Of a stretch of DNA of 64,000 bases, positions 1-11,300 are shown piece after piece; the first letter of the stretch is position 1, and every line of letters starts with the position of its first letter. Source of the DNA: Pseudoips prasinana (Eukaryota; Arthropoda; Insecta; Lepidoptera; Nolidae); assembly GCA_951640165.1 (NCBI GenBank), contig OX621260.1:18680001-18744000 (forward strand), given 5' to 3'. Below the pieces are notes generated by a model, which was not told where the DNA came from, searched no databases, and saw nothing but the letters and a program-made list of their open reading frames with translations. Made by a program: the position numbers and the translations under genes.

Positions 1-384
1 GAAAGCATATTACTCCGTAAGTGAATTTATGGCAGAACTTCTTTAATTAACGCAATTGTAATAAAAATGGTGTTATAATGATAATGTAATAATGATAATT
101 TAATAACAATATATTTATAATAATGTTAATATTTGCATGTCAATATATTGGCTGAAGTTGTAAGGACCTGTAATTAGTTATAAGACCAATTAAATGTACC
201 AATTTTACTGCAAATAAAGAATATGAATATGGATATGAATATGATAAACATGAGGTGACCCACTTGCACGTTTGTCGCCCTCTTATATATATAAAAAAAC
301 AAAATGTTAATCACGTCAGCACCTTGACAGGCCGACGCTCTGGGTCGTGGGTTCAATGAACGGACGGCGACGGAAGGAATTGAC
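1..384. other. AT-rich flank without a gene
   Basis: No coding signal. Positions about 245-310 resemble, in reverse, the start of the repeat found at 28126 and 62705 (core GAGGGCGACAAACG). The rest is low-complexity AT-rich sequence. Confidence 0.5.
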
Positions 385-600
385 GGTCACCGTAGCCTAG
401 TTGGTAGTGCTCCTGCCTACGAAGCTGGTGGTCCTGGGTTCGAATCCCGGTAAGTGCAAATATTTGTGTGATGAGCACGAATATTTGATTCTGAGTCATG
501 GATGTTTTCTATGTATTTATCTATCTCTATAAGTATGTATATCGTCGCCTGGTACCCATAGTACAATCTTTGCTTATTTTCTGTGTGACATTGTCCATAA
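385..600 (+). mobile_element. tRNA-derived SINE (family A)
   Basis: The head has a pol III A box (TAGCCTAGTTGG, 393-404) and B box (GGTTCGAATCCC, 437-448) spaced as in a tRNA gene. A non-tRNA body follows that resembles the tail of family D below. It is a SINE rather than a tRNA gene, because no acceptor stem closes and the body continues. Confidence 0.7.
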
Positions 601-611
601 AAAAAAACCCC

Positions 612-785
612 AACCCAGGACAGATATTTGTTTGCATGAACATGTCTGATTGTCTTGTATCTATACAAGTAGGTATTTATTTGCAAAAAAAAATAAGTAT
701 ATTATTATTTTGTATATCAGTTATCTGGTTTCCATAGTAACCTAAAGTAGTTTGGGTTCAGATGGCTGTGTGTCAATAAAAAAAT
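612..785 (+). mobile_element. SINE family D, head missing
   Basis: Shares with the copies at 20839, 35752, 47563 and 61425 a body beginning with CAGGACAGATATTTG and a 3' part with TATCAGTTATCTGG and GGTTCAGATGGCTGTGTGT. The tRNA-like head is absent, so this is 5'-truncated. Confidence 0.65.
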
Positions 786-792
786 ATTATAT

Positions 793-915
793 TAGACTAG
801 CTGTGGCCCGTGGTTTCACCCGCGTTAAAGTAGTTTAGCGTAAAAGAGTAACAAACATACATCCATACATCTATCTATACTCACAAACTTTCTCATTTAT
901 AATTTAAGTAGGATG
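793..915 (+). repeat. Interspersed repeat, 'GCTGTGGCCCG' family
   Basis: Begins ACTAGCTGTGGCCCG and ends with AGAGTAACAAACATACAT and CTCACAAACTTTC. The same blocks occur at 27350-27525. This repeat class is widespread in lepidopteran DNA. No coding potential seen. Confidence 0.65.
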
Positions 916-1136
916 TGTACCTCTAGCGGCTTTGGCAGTGCATGCCGAAATAGCTCGCAGATGGTAGATGTTTTCCTACTTACTTGACACTTATCGTCAT
1001 ATTTTGGACAATTCACACAAAATCTTTATAAATTGTAGCCTATTGTAAACTTTCATTAAAATCCATTCAGTAATTTTTACCTGAAAGACCACCATCCATT
1101 CATTCCATTCATTCCATCCATTTTGAGTTTGTGATA

Positions 1137-2412
1137 CATTCAGTCAAAAAAGTATCGGGAATGTATGATTTGTTTATGGTTCCAAATTCAATTTTTTTTT
1201 TGTTTGTGTTAGATTGGCACAACTGTTTTCCATTTTGGCGCGGAGTTTGAGTTGCATCTGTTATTTATATTAAATACAGTGCTGGTTTTAGTAATATCAT
1301 ATATTTATTGCGAATTTCATAATGGACAAAAATATCGAACAAAGAGTTTGTCTTAAATTTTGCATCGCTAATGGAATTTCGTGTTCGGAGTCACTGACAA
1401 TGTTACAGAAGGCTTACGGTGAATCCACTTTATCAAAAACTCGTACTTATGAGTGGTTCAAAGCGTTCAAAAGCGGTCGAGATGTGATGAAAGATTTGCC
1501 TCGCTCTGGTAGGCCATCAACGTCTGCCACTGAAGTTAACATCGCAAAAGTGAAGGAAATAGTGACTGAAAATCCTCATTCAACTCTGAGAGAGATAGCC
1601 GCCGAATTTTCTGTATCTCACGAGTCGATTCGTACCATTTTAACTAATCATTTGGGTATGAAACATGTTGTCGCTCGGCTAGTCCCAAAAAGATCTGAAT
1701 TTTCTCCAAATACTCAATCGCATGAAAGTCGCTAAGAACATGGTAGAACGAGTCAATTCCGAACCAACATTCATGAAACGCATTGTTACTGGTGACGAGA
1801 CGTGGGTTTACGAGTTTGACATGCAAACTAGTCAACAAGCTTCGGAGTGGCGCCTTCCAACTGAACCGAAACCGAAAAAAGCACGCCAAAGTCGATCAAA
1901 AGTCAAAGTCATGTTGACTGTTTTCTTTGACTATCGCGGTGTTGTGCATTCTGAATTCTTACCGGAAGGTCGAACGGTAAATAAAGAATATTTTTTGAGC
2001 GTTATGCGGCGTTTAAGAGAGCAAATTCGACGAAAAAGGCCAGATTTGTGGAAAGAAAATTCTTGGATTTTGCACCACGATAATGCGCCTTCGCACAAGG
2101 CCATCATTGTGAACGAATTTTTGACCATATTCACCAGATATGGCTCCAGCTGACTTCTTTCTTTTTCCTAAACTCAAATTACCACTTCGTGGTACCCGTT
2201 TTCAATCGGTAGAAGACATAAAGGAGAATTCGCGGCGAGAGCTGAACTCAATTCCGAAAGCAGCGTTTAAAAATGTTTCGAGGAATGGATTATTCGTTGG
2301 CGTAAGTGTATCGTTTCTGAAGGAGCATACTTTGAAGGTGATCAAATAAATTTGGATGAATAACAAACATTTTGTATATTATTGATCTTTTTCCGGTACT
2401 TTCTTGACAGAG
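1137..2412 (+). mobile_element. mariner element, decayed
   Basis: A 1.28-kb element, the usual mariner size. Its ends are imperfect inverted repeats: left GTCAAAAAAGTATCGGGAA, right (reverse complement) GTCAAGAAAGTACCGGAAA. Each is bordered by a TA dinucleotide (1135-1136 and 2413-2414), the mariner target duplication. The transposase inside is broken, so the copy could move only if supplied with enzyme in trans. Confidence 0.92.
1322..2363 (+). pseudogene. mariner transposase (D34D type), broken
   Basis: The ATG at 1322 opens a helix-turn-helix N-terminus of about 125 residues. The frame then shifts at an A run near 1690 and continues with the first catalytic Asp (VTGDETW) and the second (HHDNAPSH). 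After NEFLT some 45 bases are missing compared with the family, so the second-to-third Asp spacing (normally 34) is shortened. The reading resumes with YSPDMAPADFF, which holds the third catalytic Asp. Another shift lies near 2270, before the C-terminal part ending at the TAA at 2361-2363. Three frame breaks and one deletion make this a pseudogene. Confidence 0.9.
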
Positions 2413-2580
2413 TAGTTCTTTTAAATTATTCCGGAATTAACAGCAACATGTAAATAAATAAAATATTTTTATGAGAGTTTAATGTATAATGTTAAACGGT
2501 TAATGTACGAATAGAATATCTTTATTTGCTTTGAATGTATAAACAAAAATTAGTTTTTAAAACACATTTCGAAGAATCCT

Positions 2581-2726
2581 TGTACAGACGCCAGCACATC
2601 AAGCTACACCAATGAAATCTGTCAAATTTCCCCAATTGAAAGTGAACCTTTTCTTTGTGATAAAGTTGAAAATCTATTAAATACATGTGGCAGATTGGGG
2701 TAGCTGTATGTGCTGGCGTCTGTACA
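2581..2726. mobile_element. Small inverted-repeat element (MITE family 1), complete copy
   Basis: The 146-bp copy starts TGTACAGACGCCAGCACATC and ends with its near reverse complement, GTGCTGGCGTCTGTACA. The inner parts also pair (CTACACCAATGAAATCTGTC against GACAGATTGGGGTAGC-like sequence). Six copies of this family occur in the window. There is no coding capacity, so it must be mobilised in trans. The TGTACA ends are shared by several copies, so the true target duplication is uncertain. Confidence 0.8.
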
Positions 2727-2794
2727 TACATTCTGCCTTAATAAAACATGCAAATTCATTTTTAAACTAAAAAGAACATGGATGCATTTATTTA

Positions 2795-2965
2795 AATTTG
2801 CTTATCATCTAGGAATTCTTGCAAGGAATAATAGCATTTTTCAGCTAGCAGTGCTGAGAGGTATTTTTTGGACCTTTCCAATGGGAGATCTTTGATGTTA
2901 TTTGGCAGCTTATTGAAGATAACAGGTGCCATAAAAATAACACTATTTTTCAAAAGACTGGTTTA
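2795..2965 (-). pseudogene. LINE reverse transcriptase, C-terminal fragment
   Basis: On the - strand this reads as FNKLPNNIKDLP, a cassette found near the C-terminus of many insect LINE RT proteins, followed by about 30 residues and a stop. It is related in pattern to the [12 protein letters not shown] segment at 25.9-26.2 kb but is a different copy. No upstream RT survives here. Confidence 0.65.
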
Positions 2966-2999
2966 CCTACCTATATAGGTTTACATAATAATATTATTC

Positions 3000-3065
3000 G
3001 AAAGACCTTGTATGTACAACGACGGTCGTGCTTTAATGATACCACCGAATCCAATTTGGTTTCTG
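3000..3065. repeat. 60-bp conserved block shared with two LINE copies
   Basis: The block contains CGACGGTCGTGCTTTAATG. A close match occurs in reverse orientation at about 26545-26590 and in the same orientation at about 45515-45560, within the 3' regions of two related LINE fragments. Function unknown. Confidence 0.55.
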
Positions 3066-3770
3066 GGTAGGCATGGTTTTCTGTTTACTTTTTTGATGTA
3101 AACCTATATAGCTATACATAAACCACAATTAAAATGGCTTTTTCTTCTGGTATATAATTATTTGCGTCATGCCTCAGATTTACTTTGTTAGTGCTACATA
3201 TTATTATTAACGAAGATGAAAAATGAACATCATGTACAATATAACAAAATTTCACTAAAATATAGCTCATGATAAATATGCACTATGTTTCTTTTCAACC
3301 GCAAATTTAAACTAACATCGCATATCGAATAAAGCGTCATACGCCTTTCAGTCGCACATCGAATAAAGCGGTGTGCTATGCCAAATTGAATGACAAATAA
3401 TCGAATATCAATTGATCGACAACTACAAGTTGAATGTCTAAATACTCAAACGTTCATAGCGGCCGCGAATGTAAGAACAAATCAATCGTTTATCGCTAAA
3501 GGATACATTCGATTGATTGTTCGATAAACTTAAATCGGGTAGTAATAAATTTAATTTTCAATATTTGATCACAAATACAAGGACCGGGATAAATTTCATA
3601 GGAGCTTGTAATAAGAGAATTTATACTATTTCGTGTTACAAATAGATACAGTGGAACAATGGAAAATCGGAAAACTTAAAAAAAAACTATTAAAATCAAC
3701 TATAATGGATATATTTACCCAGGAAAAATTACAATTTAATTTATATACAGGTATTTATATACATGGCTAA
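3066..3770. other. Non-coding stretch
   Basis: AT-rich. No gene, splice-framed exon or recognisable element end is seen. Near 3320-3375 a short phrase (CATCGAATAAAGCG) is loosely repeated. Confidence 0.4.
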
Positions 3771-3775
3771 ATGCT

Positions 3776-4010
3776 CTCACCGATCCATAAGCGATCGGCG
3801 TGGTTAAGCAACTAGGCTCGCGGTCAGTCAATAGATGGGTAACCACCAAAGTGGTTTAATTTCTGGGTGGCTCCTTGTTTCGGAGGGCACGTTAAGCTGT
3901 CGGTCCCAGCTGTAGTCATTAGACAACAGACAAGCCAAGTCAGAGGCCTACTGGGCGGTTTGGACAACTCTGACACTAGGGTAACCACTGCCCATACGAT
4001 ATGTAAGTAA
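3776..4010 (+). mobile_element. SINE family B
   Basis: A tRNA-like head (GCGTGGTTAAGCAACTAGG) is followed by a body with GGGCACGTTAAGCTGTCGGTC, shared almost unchanged with 23150-23400 (+) and 47108-47345 (-). A fragment is at 21850-21935. It ends in CCCATACGATATGTAAGTAAG. Confidence 0.75.
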
Positions 4011-4235
4011 GTATTTACCTAAACTTATGTAAAAGCATTACCTTTTTAAAATTGCCGCCCTATAACTTACCCTGATAAACAAGATATACATGTATAAATA
4101 AGTATAAATAAATAAATAACATGATATCGTGAACGGATATCGGAGTGATTTAAATGTTTTGTGAAGTTTTAGTACCGTAATGGAACGAAAAACAATATAA
4201 AAAAAAAACTTGTGTGTACTTATGTACACGCGTTA

Positions 4236-4397
4236 GAAGTTATACTTCTTAATATACAACTTGAACATAGTTATCAATTTTCATACCACCTAGAACTAAC
4301 TTCATGCTGTTAAATTTTTTGGTGTCGGTGTGCGCGCGCATCGTATAAATTCACTCTCATAATTTTTCTCCATCGCGCCAAAAGAAGTATAACTTCA
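4236..4397. mobile_element. Inverted-repeat element (MITE family 2)
   Basis: The ends are GAAGTTATACTTC and GAAGTATAACTTC, each itself nearly palindromic. The interior carries GTGTGCGCGCGCATC and CCATCGCGCC. A second copy lies at 46642-46877 with the same ends and an internal duplication. No ORF. Confidence 0.7.
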
Positions 4398-4933
4398 AAA
4401 AAACCGACTTCTCTAAAGCATGTTGACACGTCGGCGAATGATGTTTATTTGTTTACTTATATAGGACGTCAGACGTTGTGATTGGTGTTTGTTTGACGTG
4501 GAGAATATATTAACATTGATTATATTCGTTGGCTTAAATTATAAAGGGTTAATACCTCACAAAAATATTTAAATCTTACAAGAAATCTGTGTCTAACCAA
4601 ATATTAGATTGTTTGTGATTATCGTCTGATTGCCTATTGTTTTAAATATTTATTTAAAATTCATGATCAAATAAAGCAGTTTTCTGATCATGGCAAAAAC
4701 AATAGAAGGACGGCTTAATTTAAAAAATAATATGACTAATACTTATTACCTACAAAACTGAAATACTGTCAGTTATTTAATAACAGGGATAATTGAATAG
4801 GTACATATTAGAAGTTTATTAAGTAGGATATATTTATTAATTATTGAACAATGATGATGAACAACAGGACAACTGAACTTTTAAATGACAGTCGCTATAA
4901 TCACATAACTGTTGCTACTTCGAGTTGAACAAC
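4398..4933 (+). promoter_or_regulatory. 5' flank and probable leader of the GPCR gene
   Basis: No ORF or repeat family is recognised between the MITE and the ATG at 4934. By position it should hold the promoter and 5' UTR, or an upstream non-coding exon could exist. I see no convincing core-promoter motif. Confidence 0.3.
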
Positions 4934-5326
4934 ATGTCCATACAATTCATTTACATCTTGTTTTTTCTAATTTGTTCTGTACAAAGTGATGTTCTACGTA
5001 AACAAAGCAATTTCAAAATATCTTACTGTACAAATAAAAACAAAGTGTGTATACCAAAGTGCTGCGATGAAGGAAAAATACTAAAATATCTTTGGAAAGA
5101 AAAGAATTCTATCTGCATGGACCCTAGTGAAGGCAAAAAGACTAAGGATTTAAAACTCGATTATCCTTCCTTAATGGAAGTGGGTGTTATGAAAGGTGAC
5201 AAAGTGATACCTTCAAGCAAGAAGTTTGAAGATCTCTTCGAGTTTACGACGGAATACAATTATCCAGACAAAAATAAAGTTGCAATATTCCGAAACAGCG
5301 ATTATGTAGACTTGTACATATCAGAG
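4934..5326 (+). CDS. GPCR exon 1: signal peptide and ectodomain
   Basis: The ATG at 4934 is chosen because it opens a clear signal peptide ([18 protein letters not shown]). The remaining 113 residues carry a Cys-rich cluster ([14 protein letters not shown] and a further Cys), the arrangement seen in Methuselah ectodomains. The exon ends in VDLYISE at a GAG|GTTGGT donor, which is weak but leaves phase 0. Joined to exon 2 it gives ISE-DGTIL, the expected 'ENGTL'-like stretch of the family. The open frame beyond 5326 is read-through into the intron. Confidence 0.85.
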
Positions 5327-8300
5327 GTTGGTACATTAAGGCCCAGATTCCAACATGTAGCCATCTCGCTCGCACAACTTTAGTATAATATTACTTTTTT
5401 AGGGTTCCGAAGCCAAAGGGCAAAAAACGGAATCCCTTATGGATTCGTCATGTCAGTATGTCTGTCCGTCCGTGTGTAACAGCCACTTTTTCCAAAACTA
5501 CAAGGACTATACTGTTGAAACGTGGCAAATAAAATGTATTCTGTGAACCGCCTTAAGGTTTCCCCACACAAATAGAAAAAAATATTGGGAGTTCCCCATA
5601 CTTAGAACTGAAACTCAATCTCTCTTTTTTTTCCATGAACTCCATACATGTCGGGTATCTATGGATAGGTCTTCAAAAATTATATTGAAGTTTCTAATAT
5701 TTTTTTTCTATTGGTTTGAACGAGATCTAGTAAGTAATATTTTTAATACGTCTTAAATCGTAAACCGCAATTTACCTTTCATTCAATCAACTCAAATACT
5801 TGCTGCTACGGAACTCTTTATGGGCGGGCCGACTCGCACTTGGCCAATTTTTTTATTGACGATGTGACCGTTATACTGTGATCGCCAACTCGTCTGCCAC
5901 GGGTGGTGATTATGGCATATGCCCCCAAATTATGCTCAATTCCACTGTGAAAGCCTTTTTCCAGTATTGGACGTCATTCAAATTACATGTTGTAGAATAA
6001 TTGTGTATGTATGTCTTCTAAAAAAGTTCTTTGATTATCTTGGGGACTTACCACTACAAAATATTTTGAATAAGTTTTCATGTTGATATTTTTATAGTGA
6101 CGACTAAATGTGGTTAAATCAGTTTTTCCTATGTTTTTAAATCGGTAAAATAATTTTAGAAGGTAAAATTAGTTTTGAATATATTTTAGAATATTGATCT
6201 TTCAAAATAAACAAATACACATCATTCTTAAGAGCTCACAATGTAATTATATTCTCTAAAACCTATAAAGGTATAGCCGAGAGCTCCTGGTCGGCTCAAT
6301 GTAGACTACATACCTGCGCGAAACTTATTATAGTCCACAAATGTGTGCGCATACACATGGGCACTTTCTATTCATACACTCTCCTGATCAGATGGGGCCA
6401 CTAACTAGGATATTATCACTTTTTGGCTCGACCCGGGATTTGAACCCGGGACGTCATTATCTGCGGTTTAACACGCTACCGCTAGATCAGCGAGGCAAAA
6501 ACTTGTATGATATATTTGATAATATTTTAGTAAATTGTACTACTTTTTATTATTACACAATCATAAAATTTACATTATCCTTTCATAAACAAGTATCACC
6601 ATCATATCAGCCGAAAAACTGCTGAACAAAATCTCCACAATTGCCGGTCTTGCGCTATCCGCATCCAGCGGTTTAAATAAAAATAGACATTAGTAAATCT
6701 GTAAATAGTTGTGAAATTAATCTTTAAAGGCTGCACCAAGCGGGATATGGCTGCTTTTAAAATTGACCACTGTAGCTGGGAAAAGCTCGCTGAAAATAGA
6801 GTTGAATGGCGCAAACGTGTCGTGGAGGGTCGTAAGATCTATGTTGAAGCCTGGTTCAGAGTACTTGCTGATAAGAGACAGAAGCGACATGAAAGCGGCT
6901 CGGCACCAACCACCTCAAACTTCCCTAGTCAGGCCTGCGGCAGGCTATGTGGTTCTCGCATCGGTTTGTTTAGCCACAAAAATAAATCTTCTGTAATAGA
7001 GGCAAAAGCCATATATGTGAAATTAATAGTTTTAACTATCGCTGTTTATTCTTATTTTTTATTGTTAACGAACGACGTAAAGTTAAATATAATTACTAAT
7101 AATTTTAAGTACTATTATCACGTAAGTGACTTATAAGTCCTTTTTCATAAAATAATCTTTAAACCGGCTTTTTCGGGCTAAAGAGTGATTTTTGGGATTA
7201 TCTGATAAGAAAATTTGTCAGTATCAGCCCGAAGTCTGGCAGTTGTCGTCATTACACCCCCGTGCCTCAGAGAGCACGTAAAGCCGTCGGTCCTGTATTT
7301 GGCCTCTATCCGGTCGTGTCGCTAGGCATTCCGCCGGATCATGAGAGTGATGGAATAGAAAGTGCCCCTGTGTTTGCGCAGACACTTGTACACTATAATA
7401 TGTCCCGCGCAGATGGCTAGTATCCATTGATTTTGGCCACGTCGCCAAAATCGGCTAGGATGAAATTTTGAGTATAAAAAGGTTATGCATACATATTTCC
7501 TGCTTATTTTTTTTTACTAACTCAAAACAGGCATTATTTTAATTATTGATATATTTTGTGCGCTAGCAACGGCACTTGTTCATTATTAATTCTCATAACA
7601 TTCAGGATGGAACTATATTAATCAATGCAAGCCATGAGTGGGTTACACGTGAAGTACCAGATTATTGTGTGGATATTCGTGTCTTCAGCAGGAAACGCAT
7701 AATAACAACTGAGCTCTTCCTGCAGTTGGCAACATTACAACATAGAGAGAATGTTATATATTCATTTTTATCAATTGGTAAGTTCGACACTAAGTTTTTC
7801 TTTTTAAGGTATCATCCAATTTTCTTCTTTTATTTTAGTTTGTCTTGTCTTCTCAGAGATATCTGTGCGACTGGTTTGGGTTGGGTTTGCGCTTGAGGGA
7901 GGCTAGATTGCACTGGCACCTTGGTGCATCCGTGATCATTTACACGAAGACCCAGGGCCTTGGGCACTACCGCCTAATTCGTCATAAATCATTCGTTTAA
8001 CCGGCGCCCATAAGCACTTGAGACGTCATATATGGTTCGGAATAGATTTTCAACGTTGAAGTCGATTGAAAGAATGATTTAGTCTTTTTTAATCTTCATT
8101 TATTTGTAAGTGATGACTTGATTGATGGAATAGAAACGTGGTCGCTTACTATGGGCTTTATCAGACGGCTCAAGGACACGCTAAGGAAAAAGGACAAGGC
8201 TATGCTTGGAGTTTCCCTGCGTGATCGAATCAGAAACGTTGAGATTCGCAGGCGAACCAAAGTAACCGACCTAACTCGAAGAATTGCAAAAAGAAGTGGC

Positions 8301-11300
8301 AGTGGGCAGGGCATATAGGTCGTAGAACCGACGGCTACTGGGGCAGAAAGGTTCTTCAGTGGCGACGACGAACCGGAAAACGCAGCTTGGGCAGCCCCCC
8401 TGCAAGATGGGCCGCTGGATGCGGGTAGCGCAAAACCGGCCATTGTGGAGATCTTAAGGGGAGGCCTTTGTCGTCGATATGACGATGATAATGATCTATT
8501 TGAACGCGGATCATGGTCACGGTTATCGGCAATTGAGGTTGTACAAACGCCAGCACATGAAGCTACCCCAATCTGTCAAATTTCCCCAATTGAAAGTGAA
8601 CCTTATGCTTATGTGATAAAGTTGAAAATCTATAAAAGACATTTGACAGTTGGGGTGACTGGATGTGCTGGCATCTTTTCGTCCCTTGGCAGTGACGCAC
8701 CAGGCGGATATAGGAACGTTCACTCCCATCTTTGGTTCATGAATTTATTTCTACATTTATATATTTCCTTATAATGGGTATTTTGCGGAATTATAGGTAT
8801 CTTTATTATAATAACAGGAAAAACCATCATGACTAAACAGTGATTTCGCCATCTGGGAACTCGATGTCCAGACAGGGTAACAGTATTGGAAGCTGATAAA
8901 TAAAAGCTTAGGATATTAATTTTTAAATTTTTATTTTCATTTACACAATATAGGATACATTACATTAACAAACAAAAAAATTTTGATGTACATAATTTCA
9001 ACTTAAAATAAACTTAAACTTATGTGCTAATGTTTAACATGTTTGCTGAGCCTCACACTAGGATTCCCTGTGTCGTGAGGCCCAGTTCCTTCCTTCATAT
9101 AAAACAAGTATAAATTTAATTTAAATAGTAAAAATTAAATTAAAACGTACAATAAAAATTGAAAATGAAAAGTAAAAATTAAATTAAGAAGTAAAAAAAA
9201 AATTACAATTATATTAAATAAAAATGTGTGTGCGTGTGAGAGAGTGATTGAATGGGTGTGTGTGTGTGTGTGTGTATGTGTGTGTGTGCGTGTGTGTGGA
9301 AGACTGCGCATTACAAACCGATGTGTAATAGTTCTTCAGTTTGACTGTAGTTTTTAGGATGAAGCCAATTGAAAATGGTAGCTTTACATCTCGAGTAGGT
9401 CATGTTTAAAACACTCTTATTATTATTATAAAATCTTGAATACAGAAAGGGTCCAAGATAAGCAAAGCATTTATGTGCAAAAGAAGAACGCATTTTTGGT
9501 CGATCCCATTTGAGAGTCCTGTGTGATGAGCGTGCTCTATGTATCGCGACCTTGTGAAATCGAAGCACACTTGAGGTAATGAATAATTGCCTCACACGGA
9601 GAAGGTTGCATTCCAAGTATAGAGAATCAGTAGAGTAGCGCCAAGGCTTTTTGTGTATAATTTTCAGGATCGTTCGCTGAGCTCGTTCGAGTTTAATCAG
9701 GTCAGTCTTATTAGCGGTGCCCCAAACTGGTATACAGTAGCTCAAAATAGATTGACATAAACTAAAGTACACGGATCGAACCAATTTAAGACTCGCAATA
9801 GATCTTAATTTCTTGAAAATATGAGATAGTTTCCTTACACGTTTAACAAGTGCCTCTATCTGACTTTTCCACGTAAGTTTTTCGTCTATTAATATACCTA
9901 GGTATTTTATTGAAGATACTTGTTCTAAGACTTGGCATTGGCACTTAGTGACATGATTATTATAGCTATTGCATTCATGGATTATAATTTCCAGTGGTCT
10001 TTCTGGCGCAGACCGACAAGAAACTCTGAAGCTAACAAATTTGGTTTTATTGGTATTTAGCGTAAGGAGATTATTCTGCAACCAACTAGATACTGTCCTA
10101 AGGCCTTCTTGTGCTACACAAACGACCCTATGCCAAGTTTTTGCATGAAAATCTATAGCAGTGTCATCAGCAAAAGTAAAAATACTGGCATGTTGGAGTT
10201 TCATTGAGCATAGGTCGTTTATGTAGATCAGGAACAGTGTGGGTCCCAGAATACTACCCTGGGGTACGCCATATGTAATATCTACGTAGTTGCTAGAATG
10301 CTCTCCAATTTGAACACGTTGTTTCCGATTTGAAAGGTATGAAGTAAACCACTGCAATGCAAGGCCCCTCACTCCAATCAACTCCAGCTTTTTAATAAGT
10401 AATGGCCGAGAAACCGTATCAAAGGCTTTAGCTAGGTCCAAGAAGACGCCGACACATTTATGGCCTTCATCAGTTTTTTTAATCACAGTATCTACAAGCT
10501 GTGTGACAGCGTCCTCCGTGGACCTACCCGTGCGAAAACCAAATTGGTTCCCAGCCAATAAGTTGTGCTTGTCCAAGTAGTTCGTTAACCTAACATTGAC
10601 TACCTTTTCAATTATTTTTGATAGGACACTTACGAGTGATATTGGTCTATAATTAGCAGGCTCGGAGGAATCCCCTGCCTTTAGGACTGGGATAACATTG
10701 GCTATTTTTAATTCACCAGGGACTAAACCTGAAGATAAACTTAAGTTGCAGATGTATGCAATCGGGTCAGCTACAACAAACTTAGCAATTTTTAACATGT
10801 CGTTGCTTATGTTGTCTGTTCCAGATGCTTTGCTGGATTTGAGCGTGCCAATTAGTTTGGTGATCTCAAATTTATCTGTGGGGGTGAAGAATAAAGAGTT
10901 AGCCGAGTTATTTGTTGAGGCTTTCAAATTTTGTGTCAGTTTATTTTCAGTTGATCCTAATTTGTTAAGAACTGTATGGGCTAGTTGTTCTCCAATGGAG
11001 CTGAAATACTTATTAACGGTATTTAATGACATGTGTGTGCTGTTTTCAATTAGGAGTAAGTCCTCATTTTTATGTCTAGATTTGGCAATGTTACATATTG
11101 TTTTTATTGAGTCCCAGGTTTTTTTAATATTATTTTTATTTTTGAGGAGTAGATTTTGTTCGAATTTGTTTTTTTGAGCTTGCAGGATATTTACACAATA
11201 ATTTCTATATAATCTATATTTTTCTTGAATATTTTGATTGGTTTTGTTTTTTCTTGCCTCGATGTGAAGTTTGTCCCGATTCCTGATGCATTTTAAAAGA

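Noticed and set aside
385..460. tRNA gene
   Set aside because: A and B boxes are present but no closed cloverleaf, and the sequence continues into a SINE body; the same holds for the heads near 6490, 13840, 34800, 35790, 47070 and 47600.
10698..11177. 159-codon + strand frame inside LINE J1
   Set aside because: It is the antisense of the LINE ORF2, with no independent features.
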